In this document: positions 6,051 to 8,714 of the stretch, piece after piece
How the letters are laid out: each line of letters starts with the position of its first letter
Numbering within the stretch: the first letter of the stretch is position 1
Source: Aquificaceae bacterium
GTDB taxonomy: Bacteria > Aquificota > Aquificia > Aquificales > Aquificaceae
Direction: 5' to 3'
DNA length: 8,714 nucleotides
Assembly: GCA_025057245.1 (NCBI GenBank)
Contig: JANWYC010000033.1
Span: 1-8,714 of the forward strand
The notes under the pieces: model-generated
Seen by the model: only the letters and a program-made list of their open reading frames with translations
The model's database searches: none
What the model was told of the DNA's origin: nothing
Program-made: the position numbers and the translations under genes

Positions 6051-6693
6051 CGTAGGGAACACTTCTACGGATGCATGCCTTTTTGAAAAGGAGCTCACCT
6101 ATCTCGGAAAGTTCAATCATGAAAGCATACCCATATTAGAGGTGGATGAGGTTCTGGTGTCATCCGTCAAACCTTCTTTGAATACGAGAATAAAAAACAT
6201 CTACCCGCAGGCAAGGTTTATCCAGCCTGAGGAAGTTCCCATAAAAACGCACATAGTTCAGAAGGAGAAAGTAGGTGTTGATAGACTATTGAACCTTTAC
6301 GGCGCAACCAGAATTTACGAGAAGGACGTGGTAGTGGTCAGCGCAGGCACCGCTTTGGTGATAGATTTGGCGATTGATGTATGCTTTATGGGTGGCTTTA
6401 TCACACTTGGATTAGGTTCAGGTGTTGAGTGCTTGCATCAGAGAGCGGAGCTTATTCCCCACTTAGCTTTAAAAGAGCTGGAGGTGGATATTGGCACTAA
6501 CACGGAGGAGGCTATAATCGGAGGTCTTGTAAAACAGGCGGTTTATTTTATAAAAGGTTGCGTAGCAAACTGGAGCAAGATTTACAGAACGAACCCAAAG
6601 GTAATCATAACAGGCGGTGATGGCTGGCTTCTCAAAAGTTTAGGACACTACGACCCTCTTCTTTCTCACAAGGCTATGATTCTGCTTTTGTAG
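6031..6693 (+). CDS. coaX: Type III pantothenate kinase
   Basis: A 220-residue member of the CoaX family, which phosphorylates pantothenate in the first step of coenzyme A synthesis, is typically not feedback-inhibited by CoA and often requires a monovalent cation. Visible motifs: DVGNT (7-11, phosphate loop), GVDR (82-85) with catalytic Asp84, AGTA (105-108) followed by Asp112, GGFI (121-124) and ITGGDG (193-198). Two oddities are seen. The residue before AGTA is Ser104, where most family members have an acidic Asp. The protein is also about 30 residues shorter than usual, mainly in the N-terminal half. The gene starts 20 bases inside thrB, with AAGGGG (about 12 bases upstream) as a poor ribosome site, so coupling is likely. 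It ends in tandem stops TAG TAA. Confidence 0.9.
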   Translation: MKVLTLDVGNTSTDACLFEKELTYLGKFNHESIPILEVDEVLVSSVKPSLNTRIKNIYPQARFIQPEEVPIKTHIVQKEKVGVDRLLNLYGATRIYEKDVVVVSAGTALVIDLAIDVCFMGGFITLGLGSGVECLHQRAELIPHLALKELEVDIGTNTEEAIIGGLVKQAVYFIKGCVANWSKIYRTNPKVIITGGDGWLLKSLGHYDPLLSHKAMILLL

Positions 6694-6723
6694 TAAACGC
6701 AACTATGTAGCAGTTCTGTTTTC

Positions 6724-6779
6724 CTAATCTTTTTTTAGCACTTTGACTCGTGGTCATACGACTGAAGGGCTGAGATTAG
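6724..6779. repeat. Long imperfect inverted repeat between coaX and moeB
   Basis: CTAATCT (6724-6730) is the exact reverse complement of AGATTAG (6773-6779). Inside, AGC and CTT (6737-6743, one mismatch) pair with AAG and GCT (6765-6771), and TCGT (6748-6751) pairs with ACGA (6758-6761) around a six-base loop. A run of seven T (6730-6736) is bulged from the left arm. It sits between convergent genes and could be a bidirectional transcription end. However, the T-run is inside the stem rather than after it, so it is not a textbook terminator. Confidence 0.4.
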
Positions 6780-6790
6780 CTCACGCTTAC

Positions 6791-7606
6791 TCAAAAGTGC
6801 ACGTCGCAGACCTGCTCGTATTCTATCAATTCTCTTATGGTAGGTTTCTCGCCACACAGAGGACAAGCTTTGTCTTTTCTAAGTTTTACCTTTCTGAAGT
6901 CCATTGAAAGGGCATCCATGATTAAGAGCCTACCCACAAGGCTTTCGCCTATGCCTAAAAGAAGTTTTATAGCCTCAGTAGCTTGAATACAGCCCATAAT
7001 ACCGCCGATTGAACCCAGTATGCCTGCCTCTTGGCAGGAGGGAACAAGACCGGGAGGAGGAGGCTCGGGATATAGACATCTGTAGCATGGTGAGTTTTCC
7101 TTGTTTCTGAAATCAAACACAGATATTTGACCCTCGAACCTGAGCATGGCCGCTGACACCAAAGGCTTGTTAAGAAAGTAGCAGGCGTCGTTTATCAAAA
7201 ATCTGGTAGGGAAGTTATCAGTGCCATCAAGAACTACGTCGTAGTCCTTAATTATATCCATGATGTTAGACTTGTTTATCATAGTGTTGTAGGTAATCAC
7301 CTTTACGTCAGGGTTTAGCTTCTCAACGGTCATACGCGCAGATTCCACCTTGGGAACGCCCACTCTTTCTGTGTTGTGCAGTATCTGTCTCTGAAGGTTA
7401 GAAAAGTCCACCACATCAAAATCTACGATGCCTATAGTGCCCACTCCAGCGGCAGCCAAGTAGTATATGGAAGGAGAACCAAGACCGCCTGCTCCTATGA
7501 CTAAAACCTTTGAGTTCAAGAGTTTCTCCTGTCCTACGCCACCAACTTCCGGAAGGATTATATGCCTTGCATACCTTTTTATCTGCTCTTCAGTGAACTT
7601 AAACAT
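6791..7606 (-). CDS. moeB: MoeB/ThiF-family sulfur-carrier adenylyltransferase
   Basis: A 271-residue E1-like enzyme that adenylates the C-terminal Gly-Gly of a small sulfur carrier (MoaD, ThiS or similar), feeding molybdopterin, thiamine or thiolation pathways. Features: an N-terminal RYARHI helix (11-16, with the activating Arg14), nucleotide loop GAGGLGS (38-44), VDFDVVDFSNLQRQ (61-74) for ATP binding, Lys86, and DGTDNFPTRFLIND (127-140). The SCQEAGILG segment (190-198) carries the conserved Cys191. A zinc site is formed by CYRC (174-177) and CPLC (248-251). Sequence cannot decide among MoeB, ThiF and a dual-use form. No carrier, moa or thi gene is in the window. The ATG lies nine bases after a perfect TATAAT and has no Shine-Dalgarno. 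Confidence 0.9.
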   Translation of the reverse strand: MFKFTEEQIKRYARHIILPEVGGVGQEKLLNSKVLVIGAGGLGSPSIYYLAAAGVGTIGIVDFDVVDFSNLQRQILHNTERVGVPKVESARMTVEKLNPDVKVITYNTMINKSNIMDIIKDYDVVLDGTDNFPTRFLINDACYFLNKPLVSAAMLRFEGQISVFDFRNKENSPCYRCLYPEPPPPGLVPSCQEAGILGSIGGIMGCIQATEAIKLLLGIGESLVGRLLIMDALSMDFRKVKLRKDKACPLCGEKPTIRELIEYEQVCDVHF

Positions 7607-7745
7607 AATCTATAAATTATATTGCAGTTCCTGTAAGTCAGGCGAGAAATCCGCAAAGCACAAAAGCCCTTCAGCTGAAAGCCTCTACGACATTCCAGTC
7701 AATTACGGTGGAGCTCCGCACCTGAGAGATAAAGAAGTTTTTTAA
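7593..7745 (+). CDS. Doubtful small reading frame with a CxxC motif
   Basis: From a GTG at 7593 a 50-codon frame runs to TAA (7743-7745). Its middle reads YCSSCKSG and its end SLYDIPVNYGGAPHLRDKEVF, which looks more protein-like than the other non-coding frames here and offers one CxxC pair. Against it: no ATG, no Shine-Dalgarno, overlap with the moeB promoter and start, and a frame this short is not rare by chance. An in-frame ATA at 7605 is the only other plausible initiation point. I do not recognise a family. Confidence 0.2.
   Translation: MNLNIIYKLYCSSCKSGEKSAKHKSPSAESLYDIPVNYGGAPHLRDKEVF
7607..7621 (-). promoter_or_regulatory. Putative moeB promoter, leaderless spacing
   Basis: Minus-strand TATAAT (7621-7616, six of six) is followed by nine bases and the moeB ATG. 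The transcript would carry only about two or three bases before the start codon. No Shine-Dalgarno fits, and the -35 region is poor. Confidence 0.5.
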
Positions 7746-7796
7746 TACAAGCCCAAAAGTTCAAATAGACGTGCTAAAACTCTTCTGAAGTGGATG

Positions 7797-7822
7797 AATA
7801 CCAAGTTTCGGAGAGTATTTTT
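7797..7822 (+). terminator. Terminator-like hairpin upstream of the glycosylase gene
   Basis: AATAC (7797-7801) pairs with GTATT (7815-7819), and the T-run 7818-7822 follows. An inner CC/GG pair may add stability. If real, it would end a transcript entering from the left on the + strand. Confidence 0.35.
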
Positions 7823-7836
7823 AAACCAATCGGAGT

Positions 7837-7872
7837 GGACTTAGTTCAATCCCATACGGGAGTCTATAGTCC
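7837..7872. repeat. Hairpin of unknown role before the glycosylase promoter
   Basis: GGACT (7837-7841) pairs with AGTCC (7868-7872), AG with CT inside, and TCCC (7850-7853) with GGGA (7858-7861) around the loop ATAC. It lies about 60 bases before the putative -10, so it is outside the predicted mRNA. It could be an operator or part of a separate RNA. Confidence 0.3.
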
Positions 7873-7932
7873 CTCTACCTGCAAGACTTGTTCTCATAGT
7901 TGGATAGATGATTGTTAGGGTAGGAACTACTA

Positions 7933-7947
7933 TATACTTATAAATTC
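7933..7947 (+). promoter_or_regulatory. Putative uracil-DNA glycosylase promoter, leaderless spacing
   Basis: TATACT (7933-7938) is followed by nine bases and the ATG at 7948, the same spacing as at moeB. No Shine-Dalgarno precedes the ATG and no good -35 is seen. Confidence 0.45.
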
Positions 7948-8604
7948 ATGCACAAGATTAAGGCTACACTTTTAGCTCTTTCGGAGATAGGCTTTGACGT
8001 GCTCTATGTTGAGAGGGAGAGCGTAAAGAAAAGCGAGGATAGGAGAAAGCTTCTTGAAGAGATATTCAAAAACATGGAAAGAGAGAAAAAATGTGTGCTT
8101 TATGAAGGTGCCAGTGGGTATGTTTTTGGAGAAGGCAACCCCTACTCGCCCGTTGTATTTGTAGGAGAAGCTCCCGGCGAGGAAGAGAACCAGTTAAAAC
8201 GTCCCTTTGTCGGCAAAGCAGGGAGGTATTTGAACCAGAAACTAAAAGAGGTAGGTCTTGAGCGTGAAGAGGTCTACATAACCAACGTGGTTAAATCAAG
8301 ACCACCGGGTAATAGAAAACCAACTCCTAAAGAAATGCAAAGCTGTCTACCATATTTAAGGAAGGAAATCGAAATCATAAACCCAAAGCTTATAGTATGC
8401 CTCGGCTCTACCGCTCTTGAGGGTATATTGGGAAAAAGTCTTCCAGTTTCAAAACACAGAGGAGAGATAATTGACTATCCCTTTAAGAGGGAGATTAAAG
8501 TATTGCTAACTTACCATCCCGCATACATATTGAGAAATCCATATGCGGAGAAAGAGTTTGTAGAAGACCTTAGGAAAGTAAAAGCTTACATAGAGAGAAT
8601 CTAA
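7948..8604 (+). CDS. Family 4 uracil-DNA glycosylase with an altered Fe-S site
   Basis: A 218-residue DNA repair enzyme of the family that removes uracil arising from cytosine deamination, a main threat at high temperature. Motif I GEAPGEEE (73-80), the PFVGKAG block (86-92), TNVVK with RPPGNR (112-123) and motif II HPAYILRN (190-197) are all present. Thermophile family 4 enzymes bind a 4Fe-4S cluster through four Cys, in a CxxC and a KCRPP...C pattern with 16 residues between the last two. Here the CxxC position reads EKKC (Glu46, Cys49) and KCRPP reads KSRPP (Ser117), while the fourth, Cys133, is kept. I re-read the codons at both changed sites. An N-terminal region of about 45 residues precedes this point, as in longer family members. 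The ATG at 7948 is the only sensible start. It appears to be a single-gene unit. Confidence 0.88.
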   Translation: MHKIKATLLALSEIGFDVLYVERESVKKSEDRRKLLEEIFKNMEREKKCVLYEGASGYVFGEGNPYSPVVFVGEAPGEEENQLKRPFVGKAGRYLNQKLKEVGLEREEVYITNVVKSRPPGNRKPTPKEMQSCLPYLRKEIEIINPKLIVCLGSTALEGILGKSLPVSKHRGEIIDYPFKREIKVLLTYHPAYILRNPYAEKEFVEDLRKVKAYIERI

Positions 8605-8714
8605 ATTATCCGCAGTATGCAACATTTAATTGTCTAATAAATTCCTCGCCCCTGATTCATGATGATTTTACTAATTCTTGCACAGTCAAACTCAAATTCT
8701 AAAGCAGAATGTTT
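8605..8714. other. Intergenic tail to the window edge
   Basis: I see no terminator of quality after the glycosylase gene and no supported gene. ATGATG at 8659 starts a frame (MMILLILAQSNS...) that runs off the window, and the minus strand is open from the edge to a TAG at 8636-8634. Either could be a neighbouring gene's end, but neither has a ribosome site or recognisable sequence. Confidence 0.4.

Larger units (their letters stand above)
7622..7932. other. Intergenic stretch between moeB and the glycosylase gene
   Basis: Apart from the doubtful small frame, I see no gene. The stretch contains a perfect ten-base palindrome TTCAGCTGAA (7670-7679), the palindrome GGAGCTCC (around 7712), a T6 run just before 7745 and two hairpins at 7797-7822 and 7837-7872, annotated separately. 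No tRNA or riboswitch consensus is recognised. Confidence 0.5.

Noticed and set aside
6768..6783. GGGCTGAGATTA resembling the CTGAGA part of a thiamine (TPP) riboswitch near a thiF-like gene
   Set aside because: The second conserved half of the riboswitch (ACCTGA ... TAATACC-like) is missing, and the site lies after the stop codon of both flanking genes.
7842..7860. GTTCAATCC resembling a tRNA T-loop
   Set aside because: No matching T-stem, acceptor stem or anticodon arm can be built around it.
8634..8714. Minus-strand frame open from the window edge to TAG at 8636-8634, possibly the end of a neighbouring gene
   Set aside because: Twenty-six open codons are expected often by chance and the residues match nothing recognisable.
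8659..8714. ATGATG start followed by a short hydrophobic run, possibly a signal peptide
   Set aside because: No ribosome site or suitably placed -10, the hydrophobic run is too short, and the frame is cut by the window edge.

Overview
The window looks like ordinary chromosome from a thermophilic, probably chemolithotrophic bacterium, most likely an Aquificales-type lineage. That placement is inference from gene content and style: a bacterial NurA-domain protein, a type III pantothenate kinase, a family 4 uracil-DNA glycosylase, heavy use of ATA for Ile and AGA/AGG for Arg, and tightly packed or overlapping genes. No database search was possible. I see no mobile element, CRISPR array, tRNA or rRNA.

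Layout. At the left edge a six-helix membrane protein (13-708, +) ends an operon that probably continues off the window and closes with a hairpin/T-tract terminator. A 400-base gene-free stretch follows (about 779-1172). It folds into several compatible hairpins on the + strand and ends in a second terminator-like hairpin. From 5074 back to 1245 the minus strand carries secF, obg, a NurA-domain nuclease gene and an AEC-family transporter gene. The last three overlap or abut and form one unit. secF diverges from thrB across a 70-base promoter region. thrB overlaps coaX (both +). coaX converges with a moeB/thiF-type adenylyltransferase gene (-), across a 97-base spacer with a long inverted repeat. 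moeB diverges from a family 4 uracil-DNA glycosylase gene (7948-8604, +) across about 340 bases that hold hairpins and one doubtful small reading frame.

How the genes fit together. They are mostly core housekeeping functions: protein export (SecF), ribosome assembly (Obg), DNA repair (NurA, uracil-DNA glycosylase), threonine synthesis (ThrB), coenzyme A synthesis (CoaX) and sulfur-carrier activation (MoeB/ThiF). They do not form one pathway, and pairings such as thrB-coaX look like mixed operons of the kind common in compact thermophile genomes.

Most notable points. (1) The uracil-DNA glycosylase has lost two of the four cysteines expected to hold its Fe-S cluster. (2) All five genes that visibly start a transcription unit have a good -10 hexamer 7-9 bases before the start codon and no Shine-Dalgarno, which predicts leaderless or nearly leaderless mRNAs. 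(3) The gene-free stretch at 779-1213 may encode an undescribed structured RNA. (4) CoaX has Ser where the family usually has a conserved Asp.
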